In this document: positions 6,587 through 13,365 of the stretch, piece by piece
Layout of the letters: each line of letters starts with the position of its first letter
Numbering within the stretch: the stretch's first letter is position 1
Source of the DNA: an uncultured Vampirovibrio sp.
GTDB taxonomy: Bacteria; Cyanobacteriota; Vampirovibrionia; Gastranaerophilales; Gastranaerophilaceae
DNA length: 18,622 nucleotides
Assembly (NCBI GenBank): GCA_910577635.1
Contig: CAJTNR010000008.1
Location: 1 to 18,622 of the forward strand
Direction of reading: 5' to 3'
Translations under genes and position numbers: made by a program
The notes under the pieces: generated by a model
What the model was told of the DNA's origin: nothing
Databases searched by the model: none
Seen by the model: only the letters and a program-made list of their open reading frames with translations

Positions 6587-7453
6587 ATTAAACTGGCGCA
6601 TCATGCAGGGTTTTGCTATGGTGTTAAAAGAGCGGTAGAGTCTACCAAAAAATTAAAAGCTGATAATAAAAATAAAAATATAAGCATACTTGGAGAGCTC
6701 ATTCATAATTCACATGTAATTTGCGAGCTGGAAACTCTTGGTATTAAAACACTTAAGGAACTGCCTTCAAAAGGGGAAGGGATTTGTATTGTAAGAAGCC
6801 ATGGGGAAAGTCCGCATACTTTTGATAAAATTCTCTCTTGTGGTTTTGAACTTGTCGATCTAACCTGTTTTGATGTTAAAAAGGTTCAGCAAAAAGCGCA
6901 AGAACTTGTTCTAGGACAATACTTTGTTATTATCTTAGGAAAAAAAGAACACCCGGAAGTTAAAGCAATAAGAGCAAATGCTCTTAAGTGCGCTAAAGAC
7001 AGTGATTCTGTTTTTGTAGCATCATCAATTGATGAACTAAAGGAAATTGAAGAAATTATAAAAAAACAAAAAAAAGTCGGAGTGGTGCTGCAAACAACCC
7101 AAACAAAGGAATACTTGTTTGAAGTAATCAATTATTTGAGCGATATTTGCAGGATTCTAAAGGTTGAAAATACAATTTGCCCTTCAACTTCTCTAAGACA
7201 GCAGGAAGCGAAAAAACTTGCTTTAGAGTCCGATTTAATGGTAGTTGTAGGTTCTAAAAAAAGTGCTAATACAACACATCTGGCCGAGTTGTTAAAAGAA
7301 ATTACCAAAACAATCCATATTGAAGATGATATTGAACTGGATAATTACCAAAGTTTAATTGTTAAAGCTCAAAACATAGGCGTAACAGCCGGAGCTTCAA
7401 CACCTGATAAAATAATTAATAAAGTAATAAATAAATTAGAAAGGATAAACTAA
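6587..7453 (+). CDS. ispH: 4-hydroxy-3-methylbut-2-enyl diphosphate reductase, non-canonical start
   Basis: Last enzyme of the MEP isoprenoid pathway, a [4Fe-4S] protein reducing HMBPP to IPP and DMAPP. From 6587 it is 288 residues, the normal length. All three cluster cysteines are present: GFCYGVKRA (C10), DLTCFDV (C94) and NTICPSTSLRQ (C198). So are SHGES, HPEVKAIR, the TTQT motif and SANTTHLAEL near the C-terminus. Codon-by-codon reading from the stop at 6545-6547 to 7081 finds no in-frame ATG, GTG or TTG. Homology places the start at ATT 6587 (IKLAHHAGFCYG) or ATT 6575 (IKRNIKLAHH). No clear Shine-Dalgarno precedes either. Starting at GTG 7082 would remove two of the three cysteines. The stop is immediately followed by the ATG of the S1 gene, so the two are coupled. 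Confidence 0.88.
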   Translation: MKLAHHAGFCYGVKRAVESTKKLKADNKNKNISILGELIHNSHVICELETLGIKTLKELPSKGEGICIVRSHGESPHTFDKILSCGFELVDLTCFDVKKVQQKAQELVLGQYFVIILGKKEHPEVKAIRANALKCAKDSDSVFVASSIDELKEIEEIIKKQKKVGVVLQTTQTKEYLFEVINYLSDICRILKVENTICPSTSLRQQEAKKLALESDLMVVVGSKKSANTTHLAELLKEITKTIHIEDDIELDNYQSLIVKAQNIGVTAGASTPDKIINKVINKLERIN

Positions 7454-8533
7454 ATGACAAAAGAAACTATGTCAAACCAGGAATTTGAAGATTTACTGCT
7501 TAATTCCTACACTTACAAAATTAACATCGCAGATGTCGTTAAAGGCGTTGTTGTAAAAAAAGAAAAAGATGGATTTTTAGTTGATATTGGAGCTAAAACA
7601 GAAGCTTTTCTGCCTAATCGTGAAATATCCAATTTTCCTGACAAAAACGTTGATGAAATTGTTAAGTTATGGGATGAAAAAGAATTCTATATTATTAAAG
7701 ACGAAGAAGACGATGAAGTTGCTGTTTTATCTTTGAAAAAAGTTTCCTGTGCGCAGGCTTGGCAAAAACTTGCTGATATTAAAGCAAACAATGAAAATGT
7801 TTTTGCTAAGGTATTATCATCTGTTAAGGGCGGTTTAATTGCTGAAATCGAAGGACTTAGAGGATTTATTCCTTCAAGCCAGCTAAGAACAGGTGCTCCA
7901 AGTGAAATGCAAATTGGTCAGGAAATTGAAGTTAAGATTCTTGAAGCTGATCCTAAAAGAAATAAACTTATCTTATCTCAAAGACAAGTTTATACTCAAC
8001 AAAGAGAAATGGTGGCAGATGAAATCATATCAAGATTAGCAGTTGATCAGGTAGTTGTTGGTGAAGTTGTAAGAATTGCTGATTTTGGCGCGTTTGTAGA
8101 TATTGAAGGAATTGATGGTTTATTGCCGATTTCTGAAATTTCCTGGGAAAGAATTAAACATCCTAGCGATGTTATTCAACTGGGTCAAAAAATCGAAGTT
8201 AAAATTATTAAAATTGATGAAGACTTAAAGAGAATTTCTCTATCCTTAAAAAGAATGGGCGCTAACCCTTGGGATGAAATTGTAGATAAATTTAAAGAAG
8301 GCGATATCATCAAAGGAACCATTAATAAAATAACTTCTTTTGGCGCGTTTATTAATATCTACCCCGGCGTTGAAGCACTATTGCCTTCTTCTGAAATTGC
8401 AGATGGCCAGGTAAATATCAGCTCTATGTTTAATTTAGGAGATGAAGTTGAAGTATTAATTAAAAAATTCACTCCGCAAGAACATAGAATCGGTTTATCA
8501 ATGAAAGATATTCAGTCAGCTAAAGAAGCTTAG
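7454..8533 (+). CDS. rpsA: 30S ribosomal protein S1 (four S1 domains)
   Basis: 359 residues containing four S1 RNA-binding domains. They lie at about 22-90 (VKGVVVKKEKDGFLVDIG), 107-176 (FAKVLSSVKGGLIAEIEG), 193-263 (VVGEVVRIADFGAFVDIEG) and 279-349 (IKGTINKITSFGAFINIYPG). S1 helps the small subunit bind and unfold mRNA. Four domains is shorter than the six of E. coli and like the compact forms of other phyla; the first two domains are the most divergent, as expected for ribosome-binding ones. AAAGGA lies eight bases before the ATG, which directly follows the ispH stop. An ispH-S1 pairing, sometimes fused, is known in Clostridia and related groups. A strong terminator follows. Confidence 0.9.
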   Translation: MTKETMSNQEFEDLLLNSYTYKINIADVVKGVVVKKEKDGFLVDIGAKTEAFLPNREISNFPDKNVDEIVKLWDEKEFYIIKDEEDDEVAVLSLKKVSCAQAWQKLADIKANNENVFAKVLSSVKGGLIAEIEGLRGFIPSSQLRTGAPSEMQIGQEIEVKILEADPKRNKLILSQRQVYTQQREMVADEIISRLAVDQVVVGEVVRIADFGAFVDIEGIDGLLPISEISWERIKHPSDVIQLGQKIEVKIIKIDEDLKRISLSLKRMGANPWDEIVDKFKEGDIIKGTINKITSFGAFINIYPGVEALLPSSEIADGQVNISSMFNLGDEVEVLIKKFTPQEHRIGLSMKDIQSAKEA

Positions 8534-8548
8534 AAAAAAATAAAAATT

Positions 8549-8589
8549 AAAAATCGGGCTTTAGGTTAATAAAAAAGCCCGATTTTTTT
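8549..8589 (+). terminator. rho-independent terminator of the ispH-rpsA operon
   Basis: AAAAATCGGGCT (8549-8560) pairs with AGCCCGATTTTT (8576-8587) over a 15-base loop, and the T run extends to 8589. It begins 16 bases after the S1 stop. The A-rich left arm would also allow it to stop minus-strand transcription from acpS. Confidence 0.88.
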
Positions 8590-8620
8590 AGTGAAAATTT
8601 TTAGAGGTTTAATAATTAAT

Positions 8621-8818
8621 TTATCCTCTTTTAACCACTGTTGATAAAGGTTCTCCATAGCTGTCAAAATGACCTGTAGTTTCTTCAATTGTATATGAAA
8701 TTGATTCATCTTTGCTCTTTATCTCATTTGCCAGCTGAATTGCATCTTGGATATTTGAGAATTCTCCCATTAAATCTGGATTGTAGGAACCTTGTTTTTT
8801 TACATAAACATTATACAT
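8621..8818 (-). CDS. small hypothetical protein downstream of acpS
   Basis: 65 residues (MYNVYVKKQGSYNPDLMGEF...). I do not recognise the family. It is a compact soluble protein with an apparent beta-helix-beta pattern and no membrane segment. Two ATGs six bases apart are possible: 8824, which overlaps the acpS stop, and 8818. The AAGGAG at the end of acpS is only two bases from the first but eight from the second, so 8818 is preferred. The tight coupling suggests co-transcription with acpS, not a shared function. Confidence 0.6.
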   Translation of the reverse strand: MYNVYVKKQGSYNPDLMGEFSNIQDAIQLANEIKSKDESISYTIEETTGHFDSYGEPLSTVVKRG

Positions 8819-8823
8819 TATCA

Positions 8824-9165
8824 TTACTCCTTATTTTTTTCCATTATAACACAGGCGATTGCTTTATCTTTTTCATGGGATAGAGAAATTGAAAAAGAGT
8901 TGTTTTTGTATTTATCAATAAGAATGTTAACATAAGGGGAATTATTTTCTTTTTTTAATATTTCAATTTTATTATAAGGGATTTTTTCTCCAAGCGCTTT
9001 AATAACCGCTTCTTTAGCACAGAATCTTGCGCAGAGATGACAGGAAGGGTTTTTTTTATTTAAACAATAGTCAAGTTCTCTTTGGGTAAAAATCCTGTTT
9101 AAGAATTTTTCATCTTTATTATAAAAACGATTAATATCTTCTATATCAGTTCCAATTGAATACAT
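8824..9165 (-). CDS. acpS: holo-[acyl-carrier-protein] synthase
   Basis: 113 residues, typical AcpS length. It transfers 4'-phosphopantetheine from CoA to the serine of acyl carrier protein. The two Mg2+-binding family motifs are present: SIGTDIEDINRF at the N-terminus and RFCAKEAVIKAL (about 48-59, acidic ligand in KEA). The C-terminal ISLSHEKDKAIACVI strand pair is also conserved. The start ATG has no Shine-Dalgarno. A minus-strand TTGATA-N17-TAAAAT lies in the end of the upstream RT gene and could supply a promoter. It lies 24 bases after the RT remnant and shares one base of its stop with an alternative start of the small gene behind it. Confidence 0.9.
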   Translation of the reverse strand: MYSIGTDIEDINRFYNKDEKFLNRIFTQRELDYCLNKKNPSCHLCARFCAKEAVIKALGEKIPYNKIEILKKENNSPYVNILIDKYKNNSFSISLSHEKDKAIACVIMEKNKE

Positions 9166-9189
9166 ACAATTATAGTATCATAAAAAATT

Positions 9190-10336
9190 TTAATCTTTGT
9201 AGTTTACAATATCAATTTTTGAATAATTTTTATTAGTTGTCGTAAACAATGATAGTGAATTATCTATAATTTTTTTTCTTGTATTGTAGTCATTTGTGTG
9301 CTTGAACATCCCAAGGTAGCTGTTGATTTTATTTCTGTAATTTTCTAAATTATCCAAATCAAACCTTTTAGGGTCTTTTTTCCAGTCATTGAGCGCTTTA
9401 TAGCTTTTATTGATAATTCTTTTTCTCAAATGTCTGTGTCCTGGTTTAATGCAGCAGCCAATAAAATCGAATCCTTTGGAAATTTTGTTAATATCCTTTT
9501 TTTTTATTGTTTAACCACAAATTTAGTTCGGATTTGATAAAATTATCAAGTTTATAATAAGCATGGTTTAAAAAACCATGGTCTTTATCAAGGATTATAA
9601 TGTCATCGACGTATCTTGCGTAGTATTTGCACTTGAGTATATGTTTCGCATATTGGTCCATTTTATTAAGGTAGATGTTTGAAAAAAACTGGCTTGTTAG
9701 GTTCCCAATAGGCAATCCTTTGTATTGTTCTGTGTTGTAAAGACTTTTATAAGGCGGGAGTTTTTTAATTAAACTCTTAGGAGATTTTATTCTCACATTT
9801 GTTTTAGGGTCATGGAAAATTATTTTTTCAATAAGATTTAAAAGCCAGGGTTCAAACACCAGTTTTTTAATTTCCTCAAAAAGAATAAACTTATCAATAC
9901 TGTTGAAGTAATTACCAATGTCGGCTTTTAGGTAATAAGCGTTTGTGCTGTAGTTTCTGGTAACTTTTTTTGCAAAGTTTGTTACTCTGTTTATTCCAAA
10001 TAATGTTCCTCTATTTGGAATGCAGCTATATGTGTCAAGTATGAATTGATTGGTGAATCTATCTTTAATTGCATTATAAACCAGATGATGAACTATTCTA
10101 TCTCTAAAGGCACCTGCCCAAATTTCTCTTAGTTTTGGGTCTGTGCAAATAAAACAAATGCTTTTGCCAATCTCGTATTCATCATTTTTTATTTGTTCAT
10201 ATAGTTTTGTAATATTCTTCTCGAGTTCAAATTCAAACTCTATTGCTTGAAGCGTATTTCTTTTGTTCTTTCTGCAATCATAGTATGCTTCAAGCAGGAC
10301 TTTGAAGCTAAATTCTTTTGGTATTTTATTTTTCAT
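9190..10336 (-). pseudogene. DGR-type reverse transcriptase, split by a frameshift in an A9 run
   Basis: The first frame (10336-9488) gives 282 residues with the RT core. Motif A is YLKADIGNYFNSID (D139), and GLPIGNLTSQFFSN (207-220) has the TSQ form typical of DGR enzymes. The catalytic motif is ARYVDDIIIL (YVDD 242-245). It then ends KKKGY. In the minus-strand -1 frame the sequence continues sensibly from the same point as KDINKISKGFDFIG, then HLRKRIINKSY and INSYLGMFKH, the usual DGR RT C-terminus, to a stop at 9190. The frames join in nine A (T9 at 9497-9505 on the plus strand); eight A would give one 381-residue protein of normal length. Possible causes are real decay, homopolymer length variation, transcriptional slippage or a sequencing error. 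Its ATG lies in the end of the extended avd frame. Confidence 0.85.
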
Positions 10337-10388
10337 TTATTCTTTTAATTGTCTGTACTAACCAGCCTTGCAGCTGCTGCTCTATATT

Positions 10389-10694
10389 CTAGGTGTTTTT
10401 GGCAAGTAATATGTATTTTTCTTGCGAAATATTTTTAAGTTCGCTTGATAATCGAAGGAGAATGTTTATATATTGAAGCTTATCAAGCATATTTTCCAGA
10501 TATTCCTTGCGTAAAACAGAGCTTTTAGCTGAGTTTGCTTTGTAGATTAATGCTATAAATTCAATTGAGTTATTGCTCAGTTTTTCTCCTATTGTGTATC
10601 TGAATTCTCTTTGAAAATGCTTTAATTGCCGGCTAAGACAGACCAAAAAGTCAAAAGATGCTTTGTAGATATTTAAATGATTATATTGTGCCAT
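10389..10694 (-). CDS. avd: Avd-like four-helix-bundle protein, cut short by an in-frame TAG
   Basis: 101 residues before the stop. The sequence fits the DGR accessory protein Avd, a helical barrel former that binds the RT: LNIYKASFDFLV at the start, then FRYTIGEKL, FIALIYKAN and LQYINILLRLSSELKN. Avd proteins normally run some 115-125 residues and end in an I-x-x-Q-L-x-G-W motif. Reading through the TAG (10389-10391) in the same frame gives NIEQQLQGWLVQTIKRINEK before a TAA at 10326, which supplies exactly that tail and totals 122 residues. The extended frame overlaps the RT start by 11 bases. A single C-to-T change from CAG (Gln) explains the TAG. The missing tail makes the product doubtful; the gene may be inactive. 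Confidence 0.78.
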   Translation of the reverse strand: MAQYNHLNIYKASFDFLVCLSRQLKHFQREFRYTIGEKLSNNSIEFIALIYKANSAKSSVLRKEYLENMLDKLQYINILLRLSSELKNISQEKYILLAKNT

Positions 10695-10854
10695 AAGTTT
10701 TGTACCTAATTTAGTAAAACCAATTTTATAAAAACATTAAAATATATTTTTTTAATATTTATGTAACAAATTGTTAATTTTTATTTAATTTTCCTAATAA
10801 AATAAAATTTTATGCCGATATATTAAATTGTATAAGGAAGAAAAGGGTGAACAA

Positions 10855-12981
10855 ATGAATTTTCAATCATTAAAAGCTAATTTCATAGAATATATTAAAA
10901 ATACTACTCTTGATGACTTAAACGGACAAAAAAATATTGATTTAGTGAAAGATAACTCAAGTATATTCTTTGAATATGATGATAAATTTAAAGAGTTCTT
11001 GCAAACTGAACTAAATTTTGATAATTCAATTTGTTCAAAGAGTATTGATGATATCTTAAAACTCGATATTGTTGAAGGGCAGCTGGTAGATACAAATGCG
11101 CTCAATGAAACAGAGGGTGTTGAAAAGAACACTGAAACTAAAGATATAACTGATAAGGATATTAAAAATTATACTGATAAGAATAATGTTAATGTAGAAG
11201 ATCCGGATTTGGTTGTTAGTGTAATTAATGACCTTCTTAATGATGATACCTTTAGAGAAGCTTTAGGGCTTGAAGAAGGTGAGGAAATTACAAAAGAGAT
11301 GCTGGAAAAATTCTTCGACACTATAAAATGTTATGATGAAGACGAGAATACTATTTCCCTTGAAGACCTCTTAGGAGCAATTGAGGATATTCAAAACGGC
11401 GTTTTTACTTTTGTAACTGATACTGAAATTGAAGAAATTATAGGAGATACTCCGCTTGCAGATGAAATTGGTCTAACTAAAACTTCAGGAAGTACAATGA
11501 AACCTTCTGTTACAATTCCAACAGTGACTCCTGATAGAATAACCCATGATGAAAACGGCAAGGCAATATTGGAGAATATGACCACAGAAGAGCTCCAAAA
11601 AGAACTTACGAGTGCTAAACAAGAAGTAAGTGAAAAAGAAAACGCACTTGAAAAAGCAAAAAACGATAAGTCCTCGGGTATTCAAAAACTAAAAGAAGCA
11701 GAACAACAAGCTTATAAGGACTTATTGAGTGCTCTATCAGGCGATTCTGGGTTATCTCAAGAATTAATTGCAGCGCAGGAAAAAGTTGATCAAAAACAAG
11801 AAGCAGTTGATGCAAAACAAGAAGAAATTGATAATCAAGAAGAACTAATTAATAATCAGGAACAAAATATTGAAGATATTGAATCTAATATTGAAGGTTT
11901 AGAAGAGCAAAAAACCCAGTATGAAACTCAAAAAACAGAACTTGAAAGTCAAAAAACCCAGGCTGAATCTCAAAAATCAAGTGCGCAAGCTAACTTATCA
12001 AGCCTGGAATCACAGCTTGCAAGTTTACAAAGTCAGAATGAAGATGGAAAGCTAAGCGCTCAAATTGCTGCTATTGAAGCACAAATTCAGCAGGTTGAGC
12101 AGGAAATCCAAAGGCTTGATGAACAAATTGCAAGTTTAGATGAGCAAATTGGAGGTGTTGAAGAACAAATTGGAGGTGTTGAAGAACAAATCCAAGGTGC
12201 ACAGGAAGAATTAGAACAAGCACAGGAAGAACTTGAAGAATCAAAAGAAAAACTGGAAGAACTGCAAGTAGAAAAAGAAGAACTGGACCTTGAATTACAA
12301 CAAGCGCAAGAAGAGCTGGATCAGGTTGAACAGCAAGCAGTTAGTGCTCATCCTGAGGTTGAAGAATACAAAAGAAAGTACGATGAAGCCCGTCAGGAAA
12401 CAATTGAAAAAACAAAAGTATTTGATGAAAACATTGAAAAAGCGCAGCAAGAACTGGATAAAGCAAAAGACTATGTTCGAGAAGTCGAAGTTGCGATTGC
12501 TAAATCAGAAGCGAATGACAACATTAAAGAAAACTATTCAACTCAGCCTCAAGGAGATGAGCTGGTCGATTTTGCCTCTAAATTTGAAGGGTATAGCGAA
12601 AAAGATGTTGAATCAGTCTGCGGTTACAATCTACCCGATGGTCTCTGGTGTGCTGCTTTTTGTAAGTTTGCCTTAAAAGAAACCTATGGCGACAATCTTC
12701 CTGATTGGTATACAAACTGCAACTATAACTCTTGTTCTGAGGTTTTGGCTGCTGCTAATAAAAACGATAGTGCCTTTACAGATGGATCCAAAGCTCAAGC
12801 GGGTGATTTAATTATATTTAACACCAATAGGGGTCAAGCAAGGCACATTGGAATTGTAACAGCAATTAACTCAGATGGAACCGTTGAGACAATCGAAGGT
12901 AACTCAAGCAACAAAGTTTCAAGAAGAACTTATAAACTTAATACTTCAAGAATCAATTCCTTTGTAAGGGTTGCTGCTTAA
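10855..12981 (+). CDS. acidic coiled-coil protein with C-terminal CHAP peptidoglycan-hydrolase-type domain
   Basis: 708 residues. Residues 1-240 are acidic and low in recognisable domains, with an EF-hand-like acidic loop near CYDEDENTISLEDLL. Residues about 243-555 are a long Glu/Gln-rich coiled coil with heptad repeats such as EEQIGGVEEQ. Residues about 567-708 are a CHAP/NlpC-P60-type cysteine hydrolase with LWCAAFC (C599), ARHIGIV (H664) and IEGNSS (E681, N683), the expected C-H-E/N set. The family cuts peptidoglycan peptides or cross-bridges. No signal peptide or membrane segment is seen, so export must be unusual or the protein acts after lysis. The ATG at 10855 follows AAGGGTG and is preferred over an in-frame TTG at 10828. 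It is divergent from the avd gene, and its end is four bases from a convergent cupin gene. Confidence 0.8.
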   Translation: MNFQSLKANFIEYIKNTTLDDLNGQKNIDLVKDNSSIFFEYDDKFKEFLQTELNFDNSICSKSIDDILKLDIVEGQLVDTNALNETEGVEKNTETKDITDKDIKNYTDKNNVNVEDPDLVVSVINDLLNDDTFREALGLEEGEEITKEMLEKFFDTIKCYDEDENTISLEDLLGAIEDIQNGVFTFVTDTEIEEIIGDTPLADEIGLTKTSGSTMKPSVTIPTVTPDRITHDENGKAILENMTTEELQKELTSAKQEVSEKENALEKAKNDKSSGIQKLKEAEQQAYKDLLSALSGDSGLSQELIAAQEKVDQKQEAVDAKQEEIDNQEELINNQEQNIEDIESNIEGLEEQKTQYETQKTELESQKTQAESQKSSAQANLSSLESQLASLQSQNEDGKLSAQIAAIEAQIQQVEQEIQRLDEQIASLDEQIGGVEEQIGGVEEQIQGAQEELEQAQEELEESKEKLEELQVEKEELDLELQQAQEELDQVEQQAVSAHPEVEEYKRKYDEARQETIEKTKVFDENIEKAQQELDKAKDYVREVEVAIAKSEANDNIKENYSTQPQGDELVDFASKFEGYSEKDVESVCGYNLPDGLWCAAFCKFALKETYGDNLPDWYTNCNYNSCSEVLAAANKNDSAFTDGSKAQAGDLIIFNTNRGQARHIGIVTAINSDGTVETIEGNSSNKVSRRTYKLNTSRINSFVRVAA
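12145..12186 (+). repeat. perfect tandem duplication of a 21-base coiled-coil unit
   Basis: Two identical 21-base copies (12145-12165 and 12166-12186) encode QIGGVEE twice, one heptad each. A diverged third copy begins at 12187. Exact identity suggests a recent slippage duplication that would lengthen or shorten the coiled coil by whole heptads. Confidence 0.85.
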
Positions 12982-12985
12982 AAAA

Positions 12986-13294
12986 CTAAATTCTAACAAC
13001 CATAATTTTTGAGTCCTGCTTTCCAAAAACGCAGTGGGGCTCATTTGCTTTTATTGCAAAAATTTCGTTTTTATCAACTTCATAGTTATTGTTTTTTGTC
13101 CTAAACTCAACTTCACCTTCAATTACATATAAAAAAGCATCTGTCGGGCTAATATGATCGGGCATTAATTGATCTTTTTTAATTGCAATTAACAAAAGCG
13201 CGCTATCTTCTTTTTTTAATAAAACCTTAGCATTAATCGATTCTTCTTTATAATCAACTAATTTTTCAATTTTTTCTTTAGTATGATATTCCAT
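12986..13294 (-). CDS. small cupin-domain protein
   Basis: 102-residue single-domain cupin. The two cupin motifs are visible but reduced. Motif 1 is DHISPTDAFLYVIEGEVEF, where one His (in DHISP) remains of the usual HxH and the second position is lost. Motif 2 is FAIKANEPHCVFG with the usual His. Metal binding is therefore uncertain. Such small cupins act in sugar or small-molecule sensing or as isomerases, and no substrate can be named. AAGGGA lies ten bases before the ATG. It is convergent with the CHAP gene (four-base gap) and lies downstream of the calpain-like gene by 71 bases on the same strand. Confidence 0.8.
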   Translation of the reverse strand: MEYHTKEKIEKLVDYKEESINAKVLLKKEDSALLLIAIKKDQLMPDHISPTDAFLYVIEGEVEFRTKNNNYEVDKNEIFAIKANEPHCVFGKQDSKIMVVRI

Positions 13295-13365
13295 TTTTCG
13301 ATAATCCCTTTTTATTTTTAATTATTATTCTCTAAAATTTGTAAAAATTTGCACTAATCATCTGG

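Larger units (their letters stand above)
9190..10694 (-). mobile_element. diversity-generating retroelement cassette (avd-RT), apparently decayed
   Basis: An Avd-like four-helix protein gene followed by a DGR-type reverse transcriptase, both on the minus strand, is the core of a DGR. Working elements also need a template repeat near the RT and a target gene with a matching variable repeat, usually in a C-type-lectin fold. I find neither: the 24-base gap after the RT and the AT-rich stretch before avd (10695-10827) hold no GC-richer repeat of about 100 bases. No C-type-lectin-like protein is encoded in the window. Each gene carries one interruption, so the cassette is most simply a remnant. 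Confidence 0.65.

Noticed and set aside
10389..10391. Genome-wide TAG recoding as the explanation of the avd stop
   Set aside because: TAG ends at least three intact genes here at the expected length (S1, heptose kinase, calpain), so TAG is a working stop.
10828..10854. Upstream TTG start for the CHAP protein
   Set aside because: The AAGGG ribosome binding site lies inside this extension and points to the ATG at 10855.
12290..12676. Plus-strand 128-codon frame inside the CHAP gene
   Set aside because: It is a shadow of the Glu/Gln/Lys-rich coiled-coil coding sequence, extremely Lys-biased and without its own ribosome binding site.
10855..12981. CHAP coiled-coil gene as the variable target of the adjacent DGR
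   Set aside because: Its C-terminus is a CHAP hydrolase, not a C-type-lectin fold, it is on the opposite strand, and no matching template repeat is present.
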